DNA from: Calothrix sp. 336/3
GTDB taxonomy: Bacteria > Cyanobacteriota > Cyanobacteriia > Cyanobacteriales > Nostocaceae
Length of the DNA: 64,000 nt
Assembly: GCF_000734895.2 (NCBI RefSeq)
Contig: NZ_CP011382.1
Coordinates: 2,024,700-2,088,699, forward strand
Direction of reading: 5' to 3'
The notes beneath the pieces were generated by a model. That model was not told where the DNA came from. It saw only the letters and a list, made by a program, of their open reading frames with translations, and did no database searches. Positions 54,548 to 63,788 of this stretch are shown piece after piece. Each line of letters starts with the position of its first letter. The first letter of the stretch is position 1. Made by a program: the position numbers and the translations under genes.

Positions 54548-56392
54548 TTACAAACAATTCATGGATTGTAAATTCTGCGTGTATTTTGTTTTTGCTTTTT
54601 CTCCATACTCTTTAACTGTCTTTACATCACTAGGGTTAATAGCTTGGGAATCGATTACAATATTTGTACCTGCAAACTGCATTTGAGCCGCACGTTCAAT
54701 TAATCTGTCTCCAGTAAAGTTTTTACCTGTAGTCGGATCAATTTGTTGCGATGCTGTGGATAGCAAACTATCAAGTTGGGATTCTATTAACGTTTGTTGC
54801 TCGGAAGGTGAAAAATATTGCGTCATTGCCTCACCAGTAATTTGTTCTCCAGAATCTAATTTCGTTAAAAATTCCTGACCACCAGCTTTATTCGCAATAA
54901 TTTTCCGTACATCGGGATTTAACGACATCAACTGCATTGCACCAATAGCGCGTCCGCAATTTCCAGAAGAGTCACATACATAATTACCGACAAAACTATA
55001 ATTATTTTGTGTATTAGATAAAGCCGAACTCAGAGCATCAACATTTGCACCAGACACATGCATATTTTTGCAATTTTCTTTTGATGCTGGGATTAAATTA
55101 GCGACAACATTCTTATTTTTACTACTGGTAATCGGAGAATTATTAAAACGAAAGCCACTACTTTTTAGTCCTATGGGATTAGAAATCGAGTTGCGATTGC
55201 TATCAATACTACCCAAAAATATCGGCTCTTTTTCTTTATAATTCATAAACGGAACAGGACCGATAAAATAGGGGGTACATCCCAAATCGACGAAATTATT
55301 CCGCATACAAACTCGGAAAAATAACGATTGAGAAATCATTCCATCAACTTCTGAAACATCCCACACTGCGACTTTGAAAGCATCCCCAAACAGATTTCTT
55401 CCCGTTGGTTCTTTCCCACCATTAACCGAACCTAAAATCCCCCTTCCACCTTTGACTAATTGATATTTCCCGCTAATCCATGCTTTTCCGTGTACCGCAG
55501 GGGAACCCGATAATTCGGTATGAGCGCAGTCTTTTTCACAAGGTACGGCAAAACCTTCTTTGTTGCTTCCGGAGATAGTGCGATTGCGCTTCTGTTCGTC
55601 AGTCGCAAAAGCAACATCAACTATCCCAACTTCTGTACCAACTGGGTTGATGGGATTAGGAAATTGAGAAAAGGGGACTTTGTTGAGTCCGGGAATCTCC
55701 GAAATATACACACCTTGCCATTTATCAAAACTTGCCACAGGAGTAGCTATTAAATTAGGAATTGAGCCGAGATTATAGGGTTTTAAATCTAACGAATCAA
55801 AGCTTAATTTACCCAAATGAGATGATTGCTTGAGTAAATTACCAATGGTTTGATTTGTATCAAAAGAGGTTGATAAGTTTTGTGTTAATAAATCAAAAAT
55901 GGGTTTGACTTGAGAAACAGGATAGTCTGTTAACTCTGGGATGGCTTTGACCAAGCTATCTAATGTCTGAAGTTTAATCACACCAAAATTATCTAAGCTA
56001 ATTTTATCTAAATCCGAATTAGTAATTTGAGAAATATCAGTCAGTGAGAAATTTTGTAATTTTAAAGAATCTTGAAAATCACCTAACATTGTAAATGAAT
56101 CTGGTTTTTGTCCGGTATTCCAACTACGAGAAGGGTTATATCCAAGTTTATCGACAACATTTTTAGGCGCTTGAAAAGAGCCAGGTTCGCTAATTGCAGG
56201 CATATTTGAGAAGGTAATTTGATTCCAGTCGGGTAAACGGGTATTTTGCCAATTAACCGTGGGTATTTGCGATTCTGTTGTTGGAGGGTTCGACATACTG
56301 TGTTGTTGTGGGAATAGAAAAATTCCACCCGTAACTAATAATGACAGGCTCAATCCTGTAAAAGTTATGAATATTTTCCCATTCATTTTCAT
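54548..56392 (-). CDS. large exported protein of the transfer operon, 614 aa
   Basis: N-terminal signal/anchor at ~6-28 (IFITFTGLSLSLLVTGGIFL). A middle region (~240-400) is beta-rich with Cys pairs (VPCEKDCAH, VCMRNNF). The C-terminal ~180 residues (NNYSFVGNYVCDSSGNCGRAIGAMQLM) have a lysozyme-like 'G..G.MQLM' pattern that would suit a peptidoglycan-opening VirB1-type function, but no catalytic Glu context is clear. A periplasmic channel component is the safe reading. Confidence 0.6.
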   Translation of the reverse strand: MKMNGKIFITFTGLSLSLLVTGGIFLFPQQHSMSNPPTTESQIPTVNWQNTRLPDWNQITFSNMPAISEPGSFQAPKNVVDKLGYNPSRSWNTGQKPDSFTMLGDFQDSLKLQNFSLTDISQITNSDLDKISLDNFGVIKLQTLDSLVKAIPELTDYPVSQVKPIFDLLTQNLSTSFDTNQTIGNLLKQSSHLGKLSFDSLDLKPYNLGSIPNLIATPVASFDKWQGVYISEIPGLNKVPFSQFPNPINPVGTEVGIVDVAFATDEQKRNRTISGSNKEGFAVPCEKDCAHTELSGSPAVHGKAWISGKYQLVKGGRGILGSVNGGKEPTGRNLFGDAFKVAVWDVSEVDGMISQSLFFRVCMRNNFVDLGCTPYFIGPVPFMNYKEKEPIFLGSIDSNRNSISNPIGLKSSGFRFNNSPITSSKNKNVVANLIPASKENCKNMHVSGANVDALSSALSNTQNNYSFVGNYVCDSSGNCGRAIGAMQLMSLNPDVRKIIANKAGGQEFLTKLDSGEQITGEAMTQYFSPSEQQTLIESQLDSLLSTASQQIDPTTGKNFTGDRLIERAAQMQFAGTNIVIDSQAINPSDVKTVKEYGEKAKTKYTQNLQSMNCL

Positions 56393-56409
56393 GATGTTAT
56401 CCTCACGAG

Positions 56410-57171
56410 TTATCTAGAATGATTGATAAATCTTTGCTGTGTATTACCATCACTACCTAATTCGACTAGCCGATTAATTAATTGCATCGAAATTCCACTA
56501 TCACGAGCCGCTATATTAATTGATTTTCCAGAATGGACATTGCTTAAAAACTGTTCTATCCGTTGCCACAATCGGGAATTATCAGAAATTAAACCTTGTT
56601 GCTTGGTGGTATTTATTCCTATAATTATTTGTTGTAATTGATTATTATTAATGTTTGAATAAATTGTTGATTCGGGTATTAGGTTAGAGTTGGGTAAAAT
56701 TTCTAATGTGTGATAGTTCGACTTATTTTTCCCGGTTACAACTTGGAATAAATAAACTTGCCTCTGGGATTTCCCTTTTGTAACAACCGTCAGCAAGCTT
56801 GTATTTGTACTCGGTAATTGTGGCAGCTTTAAGCGATTGATTTTTCGCAAATGTATGACTGTCGCCCCAGACTGCTCGCACTGCGGAGATAAACCACTCA
56901 AACAACCATCAACGTCGAGGGATGCGATCGCAGGATTATCCAACCACACTTTTTCAACAATTTCGTCTGTTTTAATAAAGGAAATATTCACCCCATATCC
57001 AGGTGATAATGTAATTTCCGTTATCTTCCTCGAACTGTTTCCAGTCGCAATATCCTGAGAAATTTGCTTTATACCCTGTCTAATCTCAGCAGCATTTACC
57101 ACTTGTAAATCGATAAGTGGCAAAGATATTAAACAAATAATAGCTATATGATTAAATAACCTACTATTCAT
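56410..57171 (-). CDS. VirB9/TraK-like channel protein
   Basis: 253 residues with a signal peptide (residues ~1-28, ending VNAAE). Beta-rich domain (LSPGYGVNISFIKTDEIVEKVWL, DVDGCL, ATVIHLRKI) matches the TraK/VirB9 secretin-like N-terminal pattern. It should line the outer-membrane core complex with VirB10. It lies 11 bases after the VirB10-like gene. Confidence 0.75.
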   Translation of the reverse strand: MNSRLFNHIAIICLISLPLIDLQVVNAAEIRQGIKQISQDIATGNSSRKITEITLSPGYGVNISFIKTDEIVEKVWLDNPAIASLDVDGCLSGLSPQCEQSGATVIHLRKINRLKLPQLPSTNTSLLTVVTKGKSQRQVYLFQVVTGKNKSNYHTLEILPNSNLIPESTIYSNINNNQLQQIIIGINTTKQQGLISDNSRLWQRIEQFLSNVHSGKSINIAARDSGISMQLINRLVELGSDGNTQQRFINHSR

Positions 57172-57182
57172 TTTGACCTCAC

Positions 57183-58829
57183 CTAAAACTGAAATGTCTG
57201 ATTTACAAATACCTGAACCTCAGTACCCGCTTTGACGAACCAAACATCTTCTCTTCGTTGAATTTCCTGTAATGCTTGCTGATTGCGCTGGAGAATTTGT
57301 TGGGTTAAAGGTTCAAATCCCCCTTCCAAAACTGCTCCCAAAATATTCGAGTTATTTCTCCTAATTGATGAAAAGGAACTCGTACCACCAAAACCACTAT
57401 TCGTTGAGATTTGTTCCTCCTTGGGTTGATTGAGAACCTTCCCAACTTTTGCCAAAGAGCCAACCGCAAATGTTTCGGCATCCCGTGCAGCAATTTCTCC
57501 ACCTTTATTACCCCAAGAGGATGCAATTAAAGGTTGACCGGATTTACCCCGGATTGCGATCGCTCCTTCAGGTAGCACATATTCATTTCCATCAATCATC
57601 GCTCTCGTTGCTTCGAGTTCCATAAATCCGGATTTCTGGATATCCTTAACCTGGACTATTAGTTGCGAGTTTTTCGGGAGAATAATAGCGTTATCCTCAG
57701 TTTTTAGAGGTTGAGAAACTTGAATAATAAATTTATCTGTTTGTTGTTGCTTACTCGGTTGTTTGGTATTATCGCTGCGATTATTTGCCCAAACAATTGG
57801 GGTAATTAATTTACCACTAGCTGATGTACCTATCGTTAATTGTGGTGTGTTTTGATTTTCGATAATTAATGCTTCCTCATCGTGGAGCGGTTCCAAATTA
57901 GAATCATCGACGGTTGGAACGATTTGATTTTGATTTGATGCTGCTGAGACTAAAGTAGCACGAGGGATATTGGGTATTTGTTGTTCGTTAAGGTCGGAAT
58001 TAGAAGTATTTGCTAGTTGAGGATTCGTTTTAGGAATAGTTGTGATTTCAGCACTTCCATAACTTCCTAAGCTGCTAATTTCTCTCCACTGCTCGATTGA
58101 ATTTATATCGTCTTGTTTGGGTAAAGGTTTGGCAATAGGCGCAGAATTTACTTTATTTGCAACAGGTTGAAACCGTGGTTGGTAATTAGCGTGAGGATAT
58201 TCGTAATTCACTCGTTGAGGTTGATAGCTAACTCTTTGAGGAATTGAACGTGGAATATATGCTACTTGCTGTCTGGTAATTTCTCTTGGTGCGACGGTGG
58301 GAGGTACATTTTTCTTTTTAGCCAGAGTTAATGGTCGAGTAATTGCAGGTTTACGATTTTGGGAATGCTCTACTGATTTGATTTTTTCGGCTTGAGTCGA
58401 AAGTGCTAATTCTGCTTTTAATTTCCCGGTTTCTGTTTCCTGAAAATTATCCGCTATTTCCACTTTTGGTTTACTTGTTTCTCGATTCGCGATTATAGGT
58501 GCAACCTTGGGTTTACCGGACATAATACTATTCAAAACCGTCGCACCAGCACCAAATACTACAAGCATTACCAACCCAACTGCACCAAATTTAGCAAAGG
58601 GATTTCCATAAAATGTTGGTTGAGTTTTACCTAAATGGGGGTCATCAAATAATTCGTTGATGGCTACTGAATTTTGGTTATTTACCTCTTCTCCTGATAA
58701 TTCGTCCGATTTGCTTAAATCAGTTTTTTTCTCTGTGAGATTTTCTTCATTCAATCCCAACAACCTCGCAAAACTTGCCTCATCCCAACTCTGATTTAAT
58801 TGATTATTCTCAACTTCTTGTTCTGGCAT
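57183..58829 (-). CDS. VirB10/TraB-like core protein
   Basis: 548 residues: a cytoplasmic tail, one membrane helix (~78-100, FGAVGLVMLVVFGAGATVL), a long Pro/Gln-rich periplasmic linker, and a C-terminal TrbI-type domain (NAIILPKNSQLIVQVKDIQ, EYVLPEGAIAIRGKSG, VWFVKAGTEVQVFVNQ). It spans both membranes in the transfer channel. Start shares one base with the VirB8-like stop. Confidence 0.85.
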   Translation of the reverse strand: MPEQEVENNQLNQSWDEASFARLLGLNEENLTEKKTDLSKSDELSGEEVNNQNSVAINELFDDPHLGKTQPTFYGNPFAKFGAVGLVMLVVFGAGATVLNSIMSGKPKVAPIIANRETSKPKVEIADNFQETETGKLKAELALSTQAEKIKSVEHSQNRKPAITRPLTLAKKKNVPPTVAPREITRQQVAYIPRSIPQRVSYQPQRVNYEYPHANYQPRFQPVANKVNSAPIAKPLPKQDDINSIEQWREISSLGSYGSAEITTIPKTNPQLANTSNSDLNEQQIPNIPRATLVSAASNQNQIVPTVDDSNLEPLHDEEALIIENQNTPQLTIGTSASGKLITPIVWANNRSDNTKQPSKQQQTDKFIIQVSQPLKTEDNAIILPKNSQLIVQVKDIQKSGFMELEATRAMIDGNEYVLPEGAIAIRGKSGQPLIASSWGNKGGEIAARDAETFAVGSLAKVGKVLNQPKEEQISTNSGFGGTSSFSSIRRNNSNILGAVLEGGFEPLTQQILQRNQQALQEIQRREDVWFVKAGTEVQVFVNQTFQF

Positions 58830-59680
58830 TATAAATTCTCCTGGAGTAAATCTCGAATAGCATAAATTTCCAAACCACTCGCACGAACTTGATAAATTAC
58901 TGCTGCCAACTCACCGACATTTGCCGGACTTTCGGGAGCTTCCACCGCTCGAACAAATATCTCTTTATTAAAGGGAATCACCTCGCCTAAATTATTCCCC
59001 CTATCAAAAACAGTTAGATTTGCAATAATTTTTACCTTCCATTTTCCCTCTTCAATTTTTATCGGTGACTGAATTGAAAGTGGAACTAAAATAACTTGAG
59101 TTGTGCCTTTAAAAACTCCAGTCGGTGTCATCGAAGCCAGCATTTTTAAAAACTCTTTACGAAAATCCTCCGATAATGCATAAGATGCTTGCCATGCACC
59201 CGATGTAACCTTGCTCCCTCTCAATCCTCGCTCCCCAATATTGATTCCCGTGTCAATACAATTTGAATTCTGTACTTTGTTGTCACAGTCTTTTACTAAA
59301 ATTAATTGCGAATTACGAATTGCGTAGCTTGCTTCTCGCGATAGCGAGTATTGCGAATTGCTTGATGACCAATTCATCATTAAAGTCATGGTATCGGAGA
59401 CAAAACGGGAAATAACTACGTCCGTGCGATCGCGGTTTCCCAAGGGTGCAACTTTTATCGCAGAACCTGTTTCTAATTGCACCAAAGTTGGAACTGGTTT
59501 TTTATTGAGTTGGGAGTAGGAACCATAGATTAATATCAAGATAAAAAATGTAATTAGGTGTAATCCAAAAGTACCAACAGCAAATAATGCTAGAGTATCT
59601 CCGGTTGATAATTTACTAGAAGCGCGATTTAAAAACCGGAGTTGTTTATTTTTGGTATGTTCAGAATTAATATTGTTCAT
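58829..59680 (-). CDS. VirB8/TraE-like inner-membrane protein
   Basis: 283 residues: one N-terminal membrane helix (~30-52, LALFAVGTFGLHLITFFIL) and a periplasmic NTF2-like domain (VISRFVSDTMTLMMNWSSS, KVKIIANLTVFDRG). This is the layout of TraE/VirB8, which nucleates the channel. Residues ~107-126 come from a repeat inserted in frame (59304-59361). Confidence 0.8.
   Translation of the reverse strand: MNNINSEHTKNKQLRFLNRASSKLSTGDTLALFAVGTFGLHLITFFILILIYGSYSQLNKKPVPTLVQLETGSAIKVAPLGNRDRTDVVISRFVSDTMTLMMNWSSSNSQYSLSREASYAIRNSQLILVKDCDNKVQNSNCIDTGINIGERGLRGSKVTSGAWQASYALSEDFRKEFLKMLASMTPTGVFKGTTQVILVPLSIQSPIKIEEGKWKVKIIANLTVFDRGNNLGEVIPFNKEIFVRAVEAPESPANVGELAAVIYQVRASGLEIYAIRDLLQENL
59304..59361. 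repeat. heptamer/palindrome repeat inserted in the VirB8-like gene
   Basis: AATTGCGAATTACGAATTGC on the left and TTGCGAATTGC on the right flank a palindrome CTCGC-GATA-GCGAG. Translated in frame as about 20 residues (SQYSLSREASYAIRNSQ). The same heptamer repeat lies outside genes at 59922-59954. Confidence 0.7.
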
Positions 59681-59956
59681 AAATATAATTTCCTATTAGC
59701 TGTTAGCTCTTAGCCATTAGCCAAGAAATATAATTAAATATTATTCATAACTTGTTTTCACCTCATAACCCAGATTTTTCACAACATTTTCAAATCCCTG
59801 CAAAATCTGGGTTTCTATATTTACTCTGCACCATAGCTAAAAATTCAACACTTCCAAAATATATTCTATTCAATGCTTTGCAAAACTCATCCCCAAACTT
59901 GTGAGAAATGCAGGATAAGCCAATTACGAATTGCGAATTGCGAATTACGAATTGTT
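59681..59956. repeat. 276-bp gap with heptamer repeats
   Basis: The only sizeable gap inside the transfer operon. It contains a TTAGCTNTTAGC-type repeat (59693-59723) and tandem AATTRCG heptamers (59922-59954: AATTACGAATTGCGAATTGC ...). No gene seen. An internal promoter is possible but not identified. Confidence 0.5.
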
Positions 59957-60988
59957 TTAATAGCTTCTTCTATTGACTATTCTCTGGACAACCGTAGCAA
60001 TACCAAAAGTCGCAATACTCGAGAAACTATTAAAAATAGCCATTCCACCCCCTGCGGCTAAAACAACAGATAAAATCGGTGCCAAAATCCCGACTGCAAA
60101 TGCAAAAATCATCGGGTCATTGTTATCAGCATTCAATATCATCGTGGCAACTAAACCAGAAATAATATTGAAACAAAGCTTTATCATTCCCACAGAAAAG
60201 AAACCCGTCAACCATGCAAAAATTGCTTTTGAACCAATGGGAAGCAGTGAACCACCCACAGCCAAGGGACCGAGTAACGCAGTTAATAACATACAAACTT
60301 CGATTACCCACTGGAAAGCGATCGCAAATCCTAGAAGCCACCCCCTGACTGCTAGTTGAAAAATATTGGTATTGAAAAAATCGCTGACGCTTTTAAGCCA
60401 TTCTGGACGACTATCCTGGTCTAAATCTGCTTCAATTTCCTTTGCTTGTGCTGCTGCATTTTCCAGACATTGTGTTTGTTGTGTGGGGTCAGCGATCGCA
60501 TTACATTGATTAACGAGTGATTGAATAGCATCACCCTTCCCAGTTTTGAGCATTACTTGTTGGTAAGCTTCTTGGAGTTGGATGGAAGAAGACGTGGAGG
60601 AGAGAAGAGTTTGGTTCGTTTGATTAATAATTCCTCTCAATCCTTGAGTTGCTCTTGCTAATGGTTGACCATTATTAGCAAGTAAAACTATGACAATAAT
60701 TGTCCAAATTACCTCGGTAAATCCCTTCGAGCTTTCCCCATCAATCATTTCCTTTGTCCATTGGACTATAAAAATTAGCAAAGTTCCAACTGCAAAAAAT
60801 ACTCCTAAATTTGCGATCGCACCATACAATCCTCCTTGTAGAACGTCATTCCAAAGCTTATCAATAGATTGAGCAATAGCCTCACTTGCTGCAACTCCAT
60901 CTTCAGTTATAGTAGAAGCTGCTTGTCCAGGGTTGGGAACTTGAGTTTGAGAAAAAATTAATCCGTATTTCAAAAAATAATAGAACAT
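59957..60988 (-). CDS. VirB6/TrbL-like polytopic channel protein
   Basis: 343 residues with about six membrane helices (GAIANLGVFFAVGTLLIFIV, VIWTIIVIVLLAN, GWLLGFAIAFQWVIEVCMLL, ALLGPLAVGGSLL, FAFAVGILAPILSVVLAAGG ...). The pattern 'LLTALLGPLAVGGSLLP' and the C-terminal Gly/Ala helices fit the TrbL/VirB6 family. It forms part of the inner-membrane channel. Confidence 0.8.
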   Translation of the reverse strand: MFYYFLKYGLIFSQTQVPNPGQAASTITEDGVAASEAIAQSIDKLWNDVLQGGLYGAIANLGVFFAVGTLLIFIVQWTKEMIDGESSKGFTEVIWTIIVIVLLANNGQPLARATQGLRGIINQTNQTLLSSTSSSIQLQEAYQQVMLKTGKGDAIQSLVNQCNAIADPTQQTQCLENAAAQAKEIEADLDQDSRPEWLKSVSDFFNTNIFQLAVRGWLLGFAIAFQWVIEVCMLLTALLGPLAVGGSLLPIGSKAIFAWLTGFFSVGMIKLCFNIISGLVATMILNADNNDPMIFAFAVGILAPILSVVLAAGGGMAIFNSFSSIATFGIATVVQRIVNRRSY

Positions 60989-61004
60989 ACGGGTAGATAT
61001 TCAA

Positions 61005-61718
61005 CTAAAAAAGACGAGCTTGGGAAGTAGTACGCAAGTTATTAAACCCTTGACCAACAACCTCTTTTTGTTTTGTTTGATTTTGTCCATCTACGGAGCG
61101 AGAAATATTAGTCAAGTTGAGATTGGTTAAATCCTGAGATTGTTTTGATTTCAACCCATCAGTCCGTATTGCTCCCAAGATTCCTGCGATTTGAGTATTT
61201 TGTTGGGCAATACGTTTCATGACATTTTGAGTAACAACTTCCTCCTGTGCTGCTTCTCCAGAATTCTCAACTTGTTCTATCGAGCTTTGAGTTTTTTCAA
61301 CTTGCAGTTTCGTAATTTGTTGACCTTCTTTACTCAAAGTCTTATCAGAATCCGCACGGGTAATTTGTCTATCAATTTCATTGCTTGCTTTATCAACAGG
61401 ATTCACAGCTGTGTTCGCAGATGCAAAAATTTCCTCAACTTTTTCTCTCGTTTCTGTAGCATCGGGTAAACCTAAAGCTCCCACAGATTCATTAACTGCT
61501 GCTTTTAAATCTCCCTGCAATGATTCCGATAAATTCTCTAATTTTTGGTAAATAATTGAGGAAACATATTTATTTATCAAACTTAATTGTTCTTGCCATT
61601 GCTCGAATACTTTAGCAAGGGGGTTTGGTATTTCTAATGCAGATGCACTGGAAATACTTACTATTGATATTACGCCGATACTAATTCCAGTAATTATCAA
61701 TTTCTTTGTTTCCTTCAT
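61005..61718 (-). CDS. VirB5/TrbJ-like periplasmic protein
   Basis: 237 residues with a signal peptide (ends ~28, SSASALE) and a long helical body (ANPLAKVFEQWQEQ-like start, EKVEEIFASANTA, QQITKLQVEKTQSSIEQVEN). VirB5/TrbJ proteins are helical minor pilus components. Sits 3 bases after the VirB4-like gene and 16 before VirB6. Family call by position and layout. Confidence 0.65.
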   Translation of the reverse strand: MKETKKLIITGISIGVISIVSISSASALEIPNPLAKVFEQWQEQLSLINKYVSSIIYQKLENLSESLQGDLKAAVNESVGALGLPDATETREKVEEIFASANTAVNPVDKASNEIDRQITRADSDKTLSKEGQQITKLQVEKTQSSIEQVENSGEAAQEEVVTQNVMKRIAQQNTQIAGILGAIRTDGLKSKQSQDLTNLNLTNISRSVDGQNQTKQKEVVGQGFNNLRTTSQARLF

Positions 61719-61721
61719 ATC

Positions 61722-63788
61722 TCAATCACCTTCTACTAGTTGCTTAGAAAATTCAGTAATCGCCATGAATTTATCTGAATATCTCGATAAAGCGGCTGTT
61801 CTCCTTTCTTGCTCATGAGGATTATTCGCTACTACTGCTAACAAATTGAAGGCTGGATAATAACGACAAAAAGTAAAAATTCCATTATCATCTAGCAACC
61901 ATTGTGAGTAAAAACCCTCCTTTTTTGGGAAAAAACTTTCTGTGGCATTGCGAGAAATAATTTCCTGGGGATATTTCAAAATGCTCGTAAAACTATCTAC
62001 CGCAGTCGGTTGAATCCTCCCAATCAAGCGGGTAGTTAGATTTTGAAAAATCTTGGAACCCGATGGAGACTTGGCGATCGTATCCGGGTCTTGTGCCGAT
62101 AAAATCACCCTAACACCTGCTTTTGCTCCATTTGCACACAACCTACCAACCAAAGCCGCGATCGCATCAAATTCAAACAATATCGGGCTTTCATCGATAA
62201 AAAAGATACTCGCAGGTGCAGCCAAGGCTCTACGTAATGCCGCACTGTAAGCACTTAAACTCAAAATAGCTGCATCTTCATCGTTCGATAAATTACGCAA
62301 TGCAAAGATGAGTAACCTTGCATCACTGCGAAAGGTAGATGGTTGCGCCAAAGCTTGTCCAACTCGACTCGAAAGCCAAAATCGCAACCGTAACCGTATG
62401 GTTTCCAAAGCAGCTTTAGTATCCCCAGTGAGAGAATCTAACCGCAAGCGTTCGTGGGAGCAGAAACCTAGAAAGTCATGCAATGTCGGCATTGCTTGCC
62501 ATTCGTCCGAACCAAAGCCGTTTGTGTAAGCAGCAGCATAGCGATCGCGTATCAACTCATCCCCAAAAAACGCTTTCAAAGCCAAAGCGATAATCGACCT
62601 TACCGCATCCATCAACACCTGTGATTCACCCCGACGATTACCCGAAACCATTGCCAAGATTGCATTTGCCAGAAAATCCTTGTAATCTTCAAACCTTTCT
62701 CGCTGCAAAGAAGGTGGTAAATCCCGCAAATTTGGCAACTCAAATAAATTGCTAGACTCCTTACCGATGTCAAAATATGCACCATCATCTCCCATGAATT
62801 GGGTGTAGTCGGTAAAAGTGCTAGTTCCATCTGGTTTGGGATAATCCATTGCAACAACTGGCATTCCGTGAGCTAAAGCTTGAGTGAGGATTCCAGAAGC
62901 CAAAACACTCTTACCTGCGCGAGTAGTAGCAAACAACCCTAGATTCTTATGCTGCTTGTACAAATCGAGAAATACAGGTGTTCCTCCTTCTTCTGCTATT
63001 AACTCGAAACCTTGGGTATCTCCAGCTTTGGTTCGTACCAGGGGCATTAATCCTGGAACTTCACCACTCAAGTAAAGTAACCTTCGATTAAAAGGTGCAG
63101 TCATCAAGCGTTCCCAAACGATGGGTAAAGTTTGTAACCAGATTCGCCAGGGATATTCGGTTTCTCTGACAACCCAAGCTGGTTGGAGAAAGCAGGATTG
63201 CAGGTAACGACAGGCTTCGTCTAATTGTTCGCGGGTTTTTCTATATACCAAAAACACCGTCGCTGTGTGGATGGGAACTGCTCCTTCATATAGTTCTTCC
63301 TGTGCGGCAACAGATTTTTTGATATTGAGCAGAGATTTTACGTCAACAGAGTTTTTGTCTTGTGCGATCGCGGCAGATGTATTCGCTTGTTTGGTCAAGC
63401 GCTGCATATTAGTTTTGACTAGGGTTTCATTCGCTCGCATCAACTGACAATAAATCTCGGTGTCGTAAATCCGCTCTCTCGATAAAACCTCCCACAAATA
63501 ACGCATCTGTCGTTCTTTATCTGCCCAACCACCGGGTTTCTCCACGAAGGTGAGGGCTGCAATGTATTTTTCTTGGAGATGCACCCAACGTCTATCTGCG
63601 ACGGGAATGGAAGACTCGGACTCCATGAGTAGGGATGCGGGAGAAACATCGGAATAAATTTCCTCACATAGTCCATCTTCATCGAGGGTAAGTAGTTGGG
63701 GAATCGGACGGGGTGATGTTTGATTAAATCGCTGCCAGAGATGTTCCCAAAGCTGTTCAGCAGTTAATGGGTGGATATCTAGCCCCAT
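61722..63788 (-). CDS. VirB4/TraC-like secretion ATPase, C-terminal 688 aa
   Basis: Contains the motor domain: an atypical P-loop ATTRAGKS (287-294; the usual first Gly is Ala), PVVAMDYPKPDG, Walker B SIFFIDESPILF, and RVILSAQDPDTI. These match the cyanobacterial TraC/VirB4-type ATPases that power pilus assembly. The frame does not begin here naturally: above the ATG at 63788 it continues as clear coding sequence (SWKSFTGEINELQFVAIERL ... GFQLWEQLL) up to a TAG at 63942-63944. ATG 63788 is therefore probably internal. Confidence 0.8.
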   Translation of the reverse strand: MGLDIHPLTAEQLWEHLWQRFNQTSPRPIPQLLTLDEDGLCEEIYSDVSPASLLMESESSIPVADRRWVHLQEKYIAALTFVEKPGGWADKERQMRYLWEVLSRERIYDTEIYCQLMRANETLVKTNMQRLTKQANTSAAIAQDKNSVDVKSLLNIKKSVAAQEELYEGAVPIHTATVFLVYRKTREQLDEACRYLQSCFLQPAWVVRETEYPWRIWLQTLPIVWERLMTAPFNRRLLYLSGEVPGLMPLVRTKAGDTQGFELIAEEGGTPVFLDLYKQHKNLGLFATTRAGKSVLASGILTQALAHGMPVVAMDYPKPDGTSTFTDYTQFMGDDGAYFDIGKESSNLFELPNLRDLPPSLQRERFEDYKDFLANAILAMVSGNRRGESQVLMDAVRSIIALALKAFFGDELIRDRYAAAYTNGFGSDEWQAMPTLHDFLGFCSHERLRLDSLTGDTKAALETIRLRLRFWLSSRVGQALAQPSTFRSDARLLIFALRNLSNDEDAAILSLSAYSAALRRALAAPASIFFIDESPILFEFDAIAALVGRLCANGAKAGVRVILSAQDPDTIAKSPSGSKIFQNLTTRLIGRIQPTAVDSFTSILKYPQEIISRNATESFFPKKEGFYSQWLLDDNGIFTFCRYYPAFNLLAVVANNPHEQERRTAALSRYSDKFMAITEFSKQLVEGD

